Positions 44,724 through 53,573 of a stretch of DNA of 64,000 nt are shown here, piece after piece (position 1 is the first letter of the stretch; every line of letters begins with the position of its first letter). The stretch is from Pontibacter populi. GTDB lineage: Bacteria > Bacteroidota > Bacteroidia > Cytophagales > Hymenobacteraceae. Location: NCBI RefSeq assembly GCF_019336435.1, contig NZ_JAHWXQ010000002.1:1-64000 (forward strand). Direction: 5' to 3'. The notes below the pieces were generated by a model, which worked only from the letters and a program-made list of their open reading frames with translations, did not search any database and was not told the DNA's origin. The position numbers were made by a program, and so were the translations under genes.

Positions 44724-44760
44724 AACAAAAAAGCCTGACTCGTTTACGGAGTCAGGCTTT
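44724..44760 (-). terminator. Attenuator terminator of the hisH operon
   Basis: On the minus strand AAAGCCTGACTC and GAGTCAGGCTTT (arms 44749-44760 and 44730-44741) form a 12-bp stem with a seven-base loop followed by T6. The 5' arm and loop (CTCCGTAAAC, 44742-44751) can instead pair with GTTTCGGAG at 44806-44814 in the leader ORF, giving an antiterminator. Confidence 0.75.
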
Positions 44761-44782
44761 CTGGATATATACGATTATAGTT

Positions 44783-44851
44783 CTATCTAATCCACAGGCA
44801 TACGGCTCCGAAACTGTTGCTTCGTGCATGATGATGGTGCATATGAGTCAT
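44783..44851 (-). CDS. Histidine leader peptide (HMHHHH), hisH operon
   Basis: A 22-codon ORF, ATG at 44851 to TAG at 44783, encoding MTHMHHHHARSN... with five His in six positions (3-8). It is followed 23 bases later by the strong attenuator terminator. The His codons are tandem CAC/CAT. An in-frame ATG at 44863 is at or before the predicted transcription start, so 44851 is favoured. It fits a classical ribosome-stalling his leader. Confidence 0.78.
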   Translation of the reverse strand: MTHMHHHHARSNSFGAVCLWIR

Positions 44852-44868
44852 TGTGCCTTTCATTGCTT

Positions 44869-44903
44869 CAAATATACGTGATCTATCGTTTAGTAACTAC
44901 AAA
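44869..44903 (-). promoter_or_regulatory. Promoter of the hisH attenuator
   Basis: Minus-strand TTTG (44900-44903), a 23-base spacer and TATATTTG (44869-44876) form a Bacteroidota promoter just before the leader peptide. The spacing is at the long end. Confidence 0.5.
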
Positions 44904-44966
44904 TTCCTGATTTCTCTTTGACAAACTATAGTTTCAGATTGTCGGCAATTCGTTTAAATTTGAAAT

Positions 44967-47012
44967 ATGAAAAAGATAATGATACTGGCTGGTGTGTTTG
45001 CTGTAAGTATGGTGCAGGCACAACAGCGCATGACGCCTGAATTGCTCTGGAAACTGGGCCGGGTGTCGGCAGAAACTATAACACCAGACGGTAAGTCGGT
45101 GATCTACGGCGTAACCAATATTAACATGGAAGAGAATAGCGGCGAACGTAACCTCTACTCTATTCCTGTAACCGGTGGCCAGCCTACGCAAATTACATCT
45201 ACTAAAGGTGGCGAAAGCGTAGTACACATCGATAAAGCCGGAAATATAGTTTACCTTCATAAAGGGCAACTATGGCAATTAACCGGTGGCAAAGGCGAGC
45301 CAAAACAGCTGACCAATTTTGAAGGCGGACTGAGCAACGTGCGCTTCTCTCCGGACGGCAAGCATGTGCTGTTTTCGCGCGAGGTAGAAGTAAAGAAAAT
45401 GCACAGCACTGATATTTATCCGAAGCTTCAGAAATCAAATGCTTACGTGTACGATGACCTGAACTACCGCCACTGGGATACCTGGGAAGATGGGAAGTTT
45501 CAGCACGTTTTCTTTGCTACTTACAACGATGGAAAGATCGGGACACCAACCGATATTATGAAGGACGAGCCTTTTGATGCGCCACAAATGCCATTTGGCG
45601 GATCAGAAGACATTATCTGGGGCCCTGATAGCAAAGCCATACTTTATGTAAGTAAGAAGAAATTTGGTAAAGATTACGCCGTTAGCACCAACACGGACAT
45701 TTACCGTTACGACATTGCATCTGGTAAAACGACCAACTTTACGGATGGCAACAAGGGCTACGATACCAATCCTGCTTTCTCGGGAGATGCTTCTAAACTG
45801 GCATGGTTAGCCATGGATGAAGACGGCAATGAAGCAGACCAGAACGAGCTGATGGTGCAGGACACCAAGTTAGGTAAAAAGTACAACCTTACCAAAGACT
45901 GGGACGAAACTATAAACTCTTTTACCTGGAGCAAGGATGGCAGCAGGATCTGGTTTGTAGCACCTACCAAAGGCACCATACAACTATATGAAATTGCTCT
46001 GCCAAAGAACCTGGACAAGTTCTCGGCTAAAAACATCAGGCAGGTAACCAAAGGCCAGTTCGATGTGAACGGTATTGTAGGCCAGTCGGGTAACAACCTG
46101 GTAGTTTCTCGTACCGACATGAACCACGCGCCGGAATTATACCGCTTAGAAACCAAGTCTGGTAAACTAACGCAGCTGACAACAGTTAACAACGAAGTTT
46201 ATAGCAAACTTGCGCTGAGCAAAGTGGAGCCTCGCGTTACTAAGGCCAGCGATGGGAAAGAACTTTTCTCGTGGATAGTATATCCGCCGGATTTCGATCC
46301 GAACAAGAAATACCCAACCTTACTTTATTGCCAGGGCGGTCCGCAGTCGGCTTTAACACAGTTCTACTCTTACCGCTGGAACCTGCAACTGATAGCAGCA
46401 CAAGGCTATATTGTGGTTGCTCCGAACAGGCGCGGTATGCCAGGGCATGGCGATGACTGGAACCGCCAGATCAGCGGCGACTGGGGTGGCCAGCCAATCC
46501 GTGACTACCTTTCTGCAATTGATGATGTAGCCAAAGAAGCTTATGTAGATAAAGACAGACTGGGTGCAGTTGGTGCCAGCTATGGCGGTTACTCTGTATT
46601 TATGCTGGCAGGCCTGCACGATGGCCGTTTCAAGACATTCATCGCCCATGACGGTTTGTTTGATATGCGCAGTTGGTATGGCACAACAGAAGAAATGTTC
46701 TTTGCAAATAACGAACTGAAAGGTCCTTACTGGGATACGAAATCGCCGAAGAGTTACAAAGAGTTTAACCCAAGCGAATATGCCAGCAAATGGAATACAC
46801 CGATCCTAATTGTACAGGGTGGTCAGGACTTCCGCGTAGGTATTGAGCAAGGCTTACAGGCATTCCAGTTAGCCCAACTGAAAGGCATTAAGAGCCGCTT
46901 GTTATATTTACCTGATGAGAACCACTGGGTACTGCAGCCGCAGAACGCTATAGTTTGGCAGAGTGAGTTCTTTAAATGGCTCGACGAAACGCTGAAACCT
47001 ACCAAAAACTAA
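44967..47012 (+). CDS. S9-family prolyl oligopeptidase-type serine peptidase
   Basis: A 681-residue secreted peptidase. Signal peptide MKKIMILAGVFAVSMVQAQ, then a beta-propeller with repeats such as GKHVLFSREVEVKK and GSRIWFVAP (residues 30-400), then the catalytic domain with the nucleophile Ser in VGASYGGYSVF near 533, Asp in VQGGQDFRV near 618, and His in DENHWVL near 650. Resembles acylaminoacyl-peptidase/DPP-type S9 enzymes of the periplasm. A terminator follows. A TAAATTTG box (44955-44962) lies only 5 bases before the ATG, so its promoter is uncertain. Confidence 0.92.
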   Translation: MKKIMILAGVFAVSMVQAQQRMTPELLWKLGRVSAETITPDGKSVIYGVTNINMEENSGERNLYSIPVTGGQPTQITSTKGGESVVHIDKAGNIVYLHKGQLWQLTGGKGEPKQLTNFEGGLSNVRFSPDGKHVLFSREVEVKKMHSTDIYPKLQKSNAYVYDDLNYRHWDTWEDGKFQHVFFATYNDGKIGTPTDIMKDEPFDAPQMPFGGSEDIIWGPDSKAILYVSKKKFGKDYAVSTNTDIYRYDIASGKTTNFTDGNKGYDTNPAFSGDASKLAWLAMDEDGNEADQNELMVQDTKLGKKYNLTKDWDETINSFTWSKDGSRIWFVAPTKGTIQLYEIALPKNLDKFSAKNIRQVTKGQFDVNGIVGQSGNNLVVSRTDMNHAPELYRLETKSGKLTQLTTVNNEVYSKLALSKVEPRVTKASDGKELFSWIVYPPDFDPNKKYPTLLYCQGGPQSALTQFYSYRWNLQLIAAQGYIVVAPNRRGMPGHGDDWNRQISGDWGGQPIRDYLSAIDDVAKEAYVDKDRLGAVGASYGGYSVFMLAGLHDGRFKTFIAHDGLFDMRSWYGTTEEMFFANNELKGPYWDTKSPKSYKEFNPSEYASKWNTPILIVQGGQDFRVGIEQGLQAFQLAQLKGIKSRLLYLPDENHWVLQPQNAIVWQSEFFKWLDETLKPTKN

Positions 47013-47017
47013 ACTAT

Positions 47018-47052
47018 AAAAAGCCCGGTGTGATAAGTACCGGGCTTTTTTA
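47018..47052 (+). terminator. Intrinsic terminator after the S9 peptidase
   Basis: AAAAAGCCCGGT (47018-47029) pairs with ACCGGGCTTTTT (47039-47050). Confidence 0.85.
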
Positions 47053-47233
47053 TTGCTTTAGTTTGATTGTCTTTCAAAGTGTCACCTTGAAAGCAGGACC
47101 GTTCTATTCTCTTTTTTGTCATCCTGAAAGAATCTTGTGGACCTAGGGCGAGAGCTTAACCTTACTTTCTCCAAGTTTCTTTACAGAAAGACAAATTTTA
47201 CGCTTACTCTATTGTTGGATTTGCAATTCAATT

Positions 47234-47282
47234 GGGCCAGAGGCCCCACTATAGTTCGTCACGAGCGAAGACGCTCGCGCCA
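47234..47282 (-). repeat. Dispersed intergenic element, copy C (divergent)
   Basis: On the minus strand it reads TGGCGCGAGCGTCTTCGCTCG, then AACTATAG, then GGGGCCTCTGGCCC. The plan is the same as copies A and B (TGGCGCGA, palindrome, CTATAG, palindrome), but the palindrome arms differ and both loops are TCT. Lies downstream of the trp operon's last gene. Confidence 0.6.
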
Positions 47283-47307
47283 TAAATCCGATCATCGAAT
47301 AACAAAA

Positions 47308-48318
47308 CTAAAAACTCTCCCGCAAACTATAAGCCTGGCGCATGCGTCTGATCAACCTTTCTGATTCTTTAAAGTTTACCGTCTGTTGTCCATCCGAAAA
47401 AGCTTCTTCCGGCTTCTGATGGGTTTCATAGATCACGCCATCAGCACCGGCCATTACCGCTGCCAACGACATTTCTTCCACATAATCACGCAGTCCAATG
47501 CCATGCGACGGATCAACTATAACCGGTAAGTGCGTTTTAGCTTTCAGTACAGGTACAGCATTCAGGTCAAGCACATTGCGGTAAGCATTTTCATAAGAAC
47601 GGATTCCGCGCTCGCACAACATGATCTTTTCATTTCCATTCGAGAAGATGTATTCTGCGGCCTGCAGCAACTCTTCTATAGTTCCGGAAATGCCACGCTT
47701 CAGCAGCACAGGTTTTTGCGCAGCACCTAAGGCATCCAGCAGGTTAAAGTTCTGGCTATTACGCGCTCCTACCTGGAACACATCTACATAGTCAATCATC
47801 TCCTCGATCTGCGAAACCTGCATCACCTCAGTAATGATCTTGATCCCATTCTCGCGGCAAATACGGTGAAACAACTGCAGACCTTCCAGCCCCAGCCCGC
47901 GGAAAGCATATGGTGAGCTGCGTGGTTTGAACACGCCGCCACGCATGATCTTCACGTTATTTTCCACTAAATGCTGCACCACCAGCTCGATTTGCTTCTC
48001 GCTTTCAATCGAACACGGACCAGCCATGATACTGAATTGCCCTTCTCCGATTATGACACCATCTCCCAGGTCAATGCGCGTCGGCTCTACTTTCCACTTG
48101 CGCGAGATTAACTTATACTCGTCCGACACCCGGTGAATATCAGCTACGCCTGGTAATTGGCCAATTGTTCGGATATCGAAATCCTTCTTGCCGATGCCAA
48201 CTATATAATGGCCTTCCTGCGTCTGGACTTCGTTGCCTTTAAAACCAACTTCCTTAATTTGCTGCAGGATATTTTCTTTCAGTTCAGCAGGTATACCTTG
48301 CTGTAATTGTATGATCAT
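47308..48318 (-). CDS. aroF: 3-deoxy-7-phosphoheptulonate synthase (DAHP synthase)
   Basis: A 336-residue type I-beta DAHP synthase, first step of the shikimate pathway. An N-terminal ferredoxin-like extension (residues 1-70) precedes the barrel: IMAGPCSIESEKQ near 95, GGVFKPRSSPYAFRGLG near 130, and VIVDPSHGIG near 262. It is the last gene of the trp operon and overlaps trpA by 4 bases, so tryptophan control extends to the aromatic pathway entry. Confidence 0.92.
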   Translation of the reverse strand: MIIQLQQGIPAELKENILQQIKEVGFKGNEVQTQEGHYIVGIGKKDFDIRTIGQLPGVADIHRVSDEYKLISRKWKVEPTRIDLGDGVIIGEGQFSIMAGPCSIESEKQIELVVQHLVENNVKIMRGGVFKPRSSPYAFRGLGLEGLQLFHRICRENGIKIITEVMQVSQIEEMIDYVDVFQVGARNSQNFNLLDALGAAQKPVLLKRGISGTIEELLQAAEYIFSNGNEKIMLCERGIRSYENAYRNVLDLNAVPVLKAKTHLPVIVDPSHGIGLRDYVEEMSLAAVMAGADGVIYETHQKPEEAFSDGQQTVNFKESERLIRRMRQAYSLRESF

Positions 48319-49097
48319 GCTTCTTGTTTAATGCTTTGGATGAATGTCTGGATATTTTGCTGCAGGCTGCCTTCCTGAGCCAGTGCTTTAATAAAGGCGC
48401 TACCAATAATGGCTCCGCTTGCATGGTTGCAGGCTTCGGTAAAAGTTTCGTGGTTATGTATGCCGAAACCAATGATGCCCGGATTTTGAAGCCCCATCTG
48501 AGACACTCGTTGGAAATAATCAGTATTAGCTACTGCGTTGCCATTAGTGCCACCTGTTACTGATGCAGACGAAACCATATAAATGAACCCATCAGTATGG
48601 CTGTCGATCTCACGAATGCGCTGCTCTGTTGTTTGAGGCGTTATCAGGAAAACCATACTCAGGTGATGCTGCTCGAACAGGCCTTTGTATTCCCGCACAT
48701 AATCAGCTAAAGGCAAATCAGGAAGTATGATACCATCTATACCAATTTCGCTGGCTTCACTGCAGAATTTCTCCACACCATATTGCATCACCGGATTCAG
48801 GTAGCCCATCAGCACCAGCGGAATTTGGGTTTGCTGACGTATGTCTTTTAACTGCTCAAACAGCTTCGGAATGGTCATGCCATTGCGCAGGGCAACTTCA
48901 CTGCTCTGCTGTATAGTTGGTCCGTCGGCTAAAGGGTCCGAAAAAGGCATCCCAATTTCTATCAGGTCCACACCATTTCTCTCAAGCTCTAGAATGGTCG
49001 GGACCGTATCTTCTAAATTCGGATAGCCAGCTGTAAAGTAAACCGATAGCAGCTCCTGTGGCTTTTGCACGAAAAGGGTTTTGATTCTATTTTCCAT
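48315..49097 (-). CDS. trpA: Tryptophan synthase alpha chain
   Basis: About 260 residues. Catalytic Glu in [17 protein letters not shown] and [12 protein letters not shown] (second acid), with GFGIHN and GAIIGSAF phosphate motifs. The ATG at 49097 is used; a TTG three codons earlier is unlikely. Overlaps trpB by 11 bases. Forms indole for TrpB. Confidence 0.96.
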   Translation of the reverse strand: MENRIKTLFVQKPQELLSVYFTAGYPNLEDTVPTILELERNGVDLIEIGMPFSDPLADGPTIQQSSEVALRNGMTIPKLFEQLKDIRQQTQIPLVLMGYLNPVMQYGVEKFCSEASEIGIDGIILPDLPLADYVREYKGLFEQHHLSMVFLITPQTTEQRIREIDSHTDGFIYMVSSASVTGGTNGNAVANTDYFQRVSQMGLQNPGIIGFGIHNHETFTEACNHASGAIIGSAFIKALAQEGSLQQNIQTFIQSIKQEA

Positions 49098-50277
49098 GTA
49101 GCTCAAATCTGTCTAAGTAGGTGTTTAAATCTTTATCGCCACGACCTGACAAGTTCACAACTATAGTTTCGTCAGGCTTAGCTCCGATTCTGCCAAGTGC
49201 GGCCAGGGCGTGTGCGCTTTCCAAAGCCGGTATTATTCCTTCCAGTCTGGTAAGTTCCAACACTGCCTGTAGTGCCTCATCGTCAGTTATACTCTCAAAA
49301 ATGGCTCTGCCGGATTGATGCAGGTGCGCATGTAATGGTCCGACTCCCGGATAATCCAGGCCAGCAGAAATAGAATAGGGTTCTGTTACCTGCCCGTCTT
49401 CTGTCTGCATCAGTAAAGTGCGGCTTCCATGTATTATTCCTTCACGACCCAGTACCGACGTAGCGGCCGACTCACCGGAATCTATGCCTAAACCGGCTGC
49501 TTCGACGGCTACTAATTTTACTTCCGGGGTATCTAAATAATGATAAAAAGCGCCAGCTGCGTTGCTCCCACCACCTACACAAGCCACCACATAATCCGGA
49601 TTCTCGCTTCCGGTTTTCTCTTTCAGCTGCGCCTTAATCTCTTCAGAAATCACAGACTGGAAACGGGCTACCATGTCCGGGTATGGGTGCGGTCCAACCA
49701 CTGAACCGATGATATAATAGGTATCTTCTGGGTTGTTGATCCAGTCGCGGATGGCTTCGTTGGTGGCGTCTTTCAGGGTTTTACTCCCGCTAGTAGCAGG
49801 CACTACCGTAGCGCCTAACATTTTCATTCTGGCTACATTAGGTGCCTGACGTTGAATATCTACTTCACCCATGTAAACTATACACTCAAGGCCCATCAGC
49901 GCACAAACTGTAGCCGTTGCCACACCATGCTGGCCGGCACCGGTTTCAGCAATGATGCGCTTCTTACCCAGTCTTTTTGCCATCAGTACCTGGCCAACTG
50001 TATTGTTGATCTTATGTGCACCAGTATGGTTCAGGTCCTCGCGTTTGAGGTAAATATTGGTGTTATATTTTTCAGAAAGTCTTTTAGCAAAGTAGAGCGG
50101 CGTTGGACGACCGACATAATCTTTCAGCAGAGACTGCATCTCTTCCTGGAAATCCGGCTCCTGCATAATCAATAGGTAATTCTGGCGCAGCTCCTCCACG
50201 TTTGGGTAAAGCATTTCGGGAATGTAAGACCCGCCAAATCTGCCATAGAACCCATTTTCGTCAACTGTGTATTTCAT
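49087..50277 (-). CDS. trpB: Tryptophan synthase beta chain
   Basis: A 396-residue PLP enzyme. PLP lysine in [15 protein letters not shown] near 82-96, and the phosphate loop GGGSNAAG near 232. Standard length for TrpB1. It follows trpF after a 143-base gap filled with repeated A/T words. Confidence 0.97.
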   Translation of the reverse strand: MKYTVDENGFYGRFGGSYIPEMLYPNVEELRQNYLLIMQEPDFQEEMQSLLKDYVGRPTPLYFAKRLSEKYNTNIYLKREDLNHTGAHKINNTVGQVLMAKRLGKKRIIAETGAGQHGVATATVCALMGLECIVYMGEVDIQRQAPNVARMKMLGATVVPATSGSKTLKDATNEAIRDWINNPEDTYYIIGSVVGPHPYPDMVARFQSVISEEIKAQLKEKTGSENPDYVVACVGGGSNAAGAFYHYLDTPEVKLVAVEAAGLGIDSGESAATSVLGREGIIHGSRTLLMQTEDGQVTEPYSISAGLDYPGVGPLHAHLHQSGRAIFESITDDEALQAVLELTRLEGIIPALESAHALAALGRIGAKPDETIVVNLSGRGDKDLNTYLDRFELHGK

Positions 50278-50420
50278 ATTTCATTTAATTATGAATTAGA
50301 AATTAAAAATTAGAAATGGTAGGATTCGTGAAGCTCATTTGCTGAAAAACACTGAGTAATTTCAAATGAGCTGTTGTTTACACTTTCAATTCCTGACTCT
50401 TAATCCCTAATTTTTAATTT
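50278..50420. repeat. Inverted AT-word repeat in the trpF-trpB gap
   Basis: ATTAGAAATTAAAAATTAGAA near 50290-50315 is mirrored by CTAATTTTTAATTTTTAATTTC near 50408-50428. The same words occur near 22360-22380. It is a common intergenic low-complexity repeat of Bacteroidota and may form an AT-rich hairpin. Confidence 0.5.
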
Positions 50421-51047
50421 TTAATTTCTATTTTTTGTCTGCTCCAATAGAAGCTTCACTTCCTCTACATCCTTCAGCCCTGGCTCCAGCTCAAACCCAC
50501 TATTAACATCAATAGCAAAGGGCTTTGGCCGTACCTTCTCCAGATTCTTAATGTTCTCCAGGTTCAGTCCGCCACTCAGGAAATAAGGCGTAGGTGACAG
50601 GTAATTTTTAATCAGTTCCCAATCGAATGGGATGCCGTTGCCACCGTGTGAATCGCCTTTTGTATCGAACAGAAAATAGTCGCAGCTTCTTTCGTACAGC
50701 AATGTATTCTCAAACACAAAGCGGTCATCTACCGAAAAAGCTTTTATAACTTCAAATCCAGCATTCTTAATTTCTTGGCATTGCTTCGGTGATTCGTGAC
50801 CGTGCAGTTGTATGAGATCAAGCTTAAACTTGCGGGCTATTTCAACTATAGTTTCTGTTGCTTCATTCACAAAGACACCAACCTTCTTTATAGTTGCAGG
50901 CAGCTCGGCCAGCAGTTCCGGTGTTATAGTTCCATCGCAGTAGCGCTTAGAACCTTTGTAAAAAATAAAGCCTAGATAATCCGGCCGAAGCGCAGCTATC
51001 TGCCTCAGGTTCTCCGGATCACGCATGCCACAAACTTTTACTTTCAT
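50421..51047 (-). CDS. trpF: Phosphoribosylanthranilate isomerase
   Basis: A 208-residue TIM barrel. VKVCGMRDPEN near the N-terminus (catalytic Cys7), QLHGHESPKQC, and FLSGGLNLENI with AIDVNSGFE near the phosphate site (Asp). Overlaps trpC by 4 bases. Confidence 0.95.
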   Translation of the reverse strand: MKVKVCGMRDPENLRQIAALRPDYLGFIFYKGSKRYCDGTITPELLAELPATIKKVGVFVNEATETIVEIARKFKLDLIQLHGHESPKQCQEIKNAGFEVIKAFSVDDRFVFENTLLYERSCDYFLFDTKGDSHGGNGIPFDWELIKNYLSPTPYFLSGGLNLENIKNLEKVRPKPFAIDVNSGFELEPGLKDVEEVKLLLEQTKNRN

Positions 51048-51859
51048 ATTGCCTGTTCTTTAAGCTCCTGCAACTGGCGAAGTTCTTTTATAAATGCAGC
51101 CGCAGCGCGTTCAGGCCGACTGTCATTCATAAAGGTCTCCCCGATCAGGAAGCCGTTATAACCAGCCTGCTGCAGCTCAACCAATGTTTGCACCTGGCTC
51201 AGGCCACTTTCTGAAATTTTAGTAATGCCAGCCGGAATGTAGTTTGCCAGTTCAAAGGACAAGCCTATATCCGTTTTAAATGTCTTCAGGTTACGGTTAT
51301 TCACGCCAACTATAGTTACAAACTCATTCAGCGTTTCATCGAGTTCTTGTTTGTTGTGTACTTCCAGCAGTACTTCCAAACCAAAAGTGCGGGCAAAAGC
51401 TGCCAGTTCTTTCAGTCGTGCAGGCTCCAGTGCAGCCGCAATCAAAAGTATGGCATCAGCACCAATCGATTTTGCTTCCACAATCTGGTATTCATCCACC
51501 ATAAAGTCTTTGCGCAGGATCGGGCAGAAGTTATACTTGCGAGCCGTTACCAAGTCTTCGTTTTTGCCGCCAAAGTAATTTATATCAGTCAGGATAGATA
51601 AAGCCGAAGCCCCTGCCTGCATATAACCGATTGAAGTGCGCTCTACAGATACATAAGGATTGATATCACCTTTAGAGGGAGACTTACGCTTGATCTCGGC
51701 AATGATTCCGCTCTTATCCGGGCGCAGCAGGTAACGCTCCAGCGACAGGCAAGGTGTTTCGAAGTAAAGGCTTTTCTCCAGCAATTTTACCGGATAAAGT
51801 GCTTTGCGTTCGGCTACTTCTTTGTATTTATGGGCAATTATTTCGTCTAGTATGTTCAT
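51044..51859 (-). CDS. trpC: Indole-3-glycerol-phosphate synthase
   Basis: A 271-residue barrel. Opening ILDEIIAHKYKEVAE, then EIKRKSPSKG (catalytic Lys), LRKDFMVDEYQI, VGVNNRNLKTF and SESGLS. Converts CdRP to indole-glycerol phosphate. Overlaps trpF start by 4 bases. Confidence 0.96.
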   Translation of the reverse strand: MNILDEIIAHKYKEVAERKALYPVKLLEKSLYFETPCLSLERYLLRPDKSGIIAEIKRKSPSKGDINPYVSVERTSIGYMQAGASALSILTDINYFGGKNEDLVTARKYNFCPILRKDFMVDEYQIVEAKSIGADAILLIAAALEPARLKELAAFARTFGLEVLLEVHNKQELDETLNEFVTIVGVNNRNLKTFKTDIGLSFELANYIPAGITKISESGLSQVQTLVELQQAGYNGFLIGETFMNDSRPERAAAAFIKELRQLQELKEQAI

Positions 51860-51906
51860 GTCTTTTGATTTTAAAATTTGGAGATGTGGAGGTTTGAAGA
51901 TCAGGC

Positions 51907-52911
51907 TTACACTAATTTATTATCGTTTATTAGATTGGTAAATAAACTATAAGCTTTACCTGACTCAAGTGTTTCTTTAGCTAATGCAACAGCATCCAGC
52001 ACACTAATTTCAGGTCTCGCACACTGAATAGCCATACCGGCGTTGGCGGCAACTACAGCCGTTTGCGCAGCTGTGCCCTCTCCTTTTAATACATCAAGAA
52101 ATATTTTAGCTGCACTCTCTATGGTACCGCCCCCTTTGATCTGCTCCTGCTGTAATCGGGGTAAACCAAGCGATTGGGCATCCAAAAGCACTTCCTCTTT
52201 ATCTGAGATCACTTTAAACGGGCTTGTCAGGGAAATTTCGTCGTAGCCATCCAAGGTATGAATGATGCTATAGTTTACTTCGGGCTGCTGCTGATACAGG
52301 TAACTATACATGCGGGCCAGTTCCAGACTATAAACACCCACCATCTGTAGTTTCGGAAAAGCCGGATTCACCATAGGTCCCAGCATATTGAAGAACGTTT
52401 TCACCGCCAGTTCTTTTCTGATCGATCCTACACTTTTCATAGCAGGATGGAAGAGCGGCGCATGCAGGAAACAGATATTATAGTTGGCAATAGATCGCTC
52501 CAGCGCATCCCTATCCGTAGTAAATTTTATTCCCAGCGCTTCGAGCACGTTGGACGAGCCGCAGGAAGACGACACGCCATAGTTACCATGCTTGGCAACC
52601 GGAATGCCGTTGGCCGCCACCACAAAAGAGGACAACGTCGAAATATTGAACGTATCCTTCCCATCGCCACCGGTGCCGCAAAGGTCAATCGGATTATAAG
52701 CATTCAGGTCCACGCGCTGGCACTGGTCAAGTAGCGCATTCCGGAAGCCTTCCAGTTCATCTACCGTAATGCTGCGCATCATGTAGACTGTCAGGAAACT
52801 GGAGATCTGGCTCTGGTTGTACTTGCCGCCTGTAATATTTACCAGCACTTCCCGCGCCTGCTCTTTGGTGAGCGTTTTATGTTCAAATAAGTGGTTTAGT
52901 ATCTCTTTCAT
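51907..52911 (-). CDS. trpD: Anthranilate phosphoribosyltransferase
   Basis: About 334 residues. Phosphoribosyl motif CGTGGDGKDTFNIST near 80, KHGNYGVSSSCGSSNVLE, and the family C-terminus. The ATG at 52911 is preferred over an upstream ATG because MKEILNHLFEHKTL is the conserved start. Confidence 0.94.
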   Translation of the reverse strand: MKEILNHLFEHKTLTKEQAREVLVNITGGKYNQSQISSFLTVYMMRSITVDELEGFRNALLDQCQRVDLNAYNPIDLCGTGGDGKDTFNISTLSSFVVAANGIPVAKHGNYGVSSSCGSSNVLEALGIKFTTDRDALERSIANYNICFLHAPLFHPAMKSVGSIRKELAVKTFFNMLGPMVNPAFPKLQMVGVYSLELARMYSYLYQQQPEVNYSIIHTLDGYDEISLTSPFKVISDKEEVLLDAQSLGLPRLQQEQIKGGGTIESAAKIFLDVLKGEGTAAQTAVVAANAGMAIQCARPEISVLDAVALAKETLESGKAYSLFTNLINDNKLV

Positions 52912-52928
52912 GTTTCTATATTCTTGTG

Positions 52929-53008
52929 TCATTTTGAGCGCAGCCGAGAAATCTTATACAGCTGCATATTGGACTTATAAGATCCCTCGACTTCGCTCGG
53001 GATGACTA
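52929..53008. repeat. Palindromic repeat between trpG and trpD
   Basis: The left arm GTCATTTTGAGCGCAGCCG and AGAAATCTTATA is the imperfect inverse of TATAAGATCCCTCGACTTCG and CTCGGGATGAC on the right. This is the GTCAT-CCGAGCGAAGTCGAG-type element widespread in Bacteroidota intergenic DNA. A fragment of a relative (GTCATCCTGAAAGAATCTTG) occurs near 47119-47138. Confidence 0.75.
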
Positions 53009-53572
53009 TTAGTTTAACAGCCAGTTCTTAATTATCTCCCTTCCATGTTCTGTCAGCACTGATTCCGGGTGGAACTGCACGCCGCGAACATCAAACTCTT
53101 TGTGGCGTAGCGCCATAATGTTGCCTGATTCGTCTACAGCTGTTGGTACCAGGCAATCGGGTAAATTCTGTTCAACCAGCCAGGAATGGTAGCGGCCGGT
53201 ATTGAATTGTTTAGGTAGATCCGAAAAGAGTTTTTCCTGCTCACAAACTATAGTTACCGGCGTAGCTACGCCATGCCATACTTCGTTGCTGTTAAACAGC
53301 TTACCGCCATATATCTCACCTATTGCCTGATGTCCGAGGCACACCCCAAACAAACTTTTGGTCGGGCCAAAAGTGCGGATGATCTCTTTCAACATACCTG
53401 CTTCGTTCGGAATACCGGGGCCAGGAGAAAGCATGATCTTGCTATAGTTGCCAACTTCTTCCAGCGTCGTTTTGTCGTTGCGTCGAACAGTTACGTCAGC
53501 GCCCAGTTCCTGCAGCAGGTGCACCAGGTTGTAAGTGAAAGAGTCGTAGTTATCGATTACTAGTACTTGCAT
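53009..53572 (-). CDS. trpG: Anthranilate synthase glutamine amidotransferase
   Basis: A 187-residue class-I amidotransferase. Cys in LFGVCLGHQAIGE near 79, His-Glu in QFHPESVLTEHG near 168, and MLSPGPGIPNEAG near 52. Partner of TrpE. The 80-base gap to trpD holds a palindromic repeat. Confidence 0.96.
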   Translation of the reverse strand: MQVLVIDNYDSFTYNLVHLLQELGADVTVRRNDKTTLEEVGNYSKIMLSPGPGIPNEAGMLKEIIRTFGPTKSLFGVCLGHQAIGEIYGGKLFNSNEVWHGVATPVTIVCEQEKLFSDLPKQFNTGRYHSWLVEQNLPDCLVPTAVDESGNIMALRHKEFDVRGVQFHPESVLTEHGREIIKNWLLN

Positions 53573-53573
53573 G

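Noticed and set aside
44730..44760. Reading this hairpin as the terminator of the S9 peptidase region
   Set aside because: The peptidase is on the plus strand, begins 200 bases to the right and has its own terminator at 47018-47052; the T run and position fit the his leader on the minus strand.
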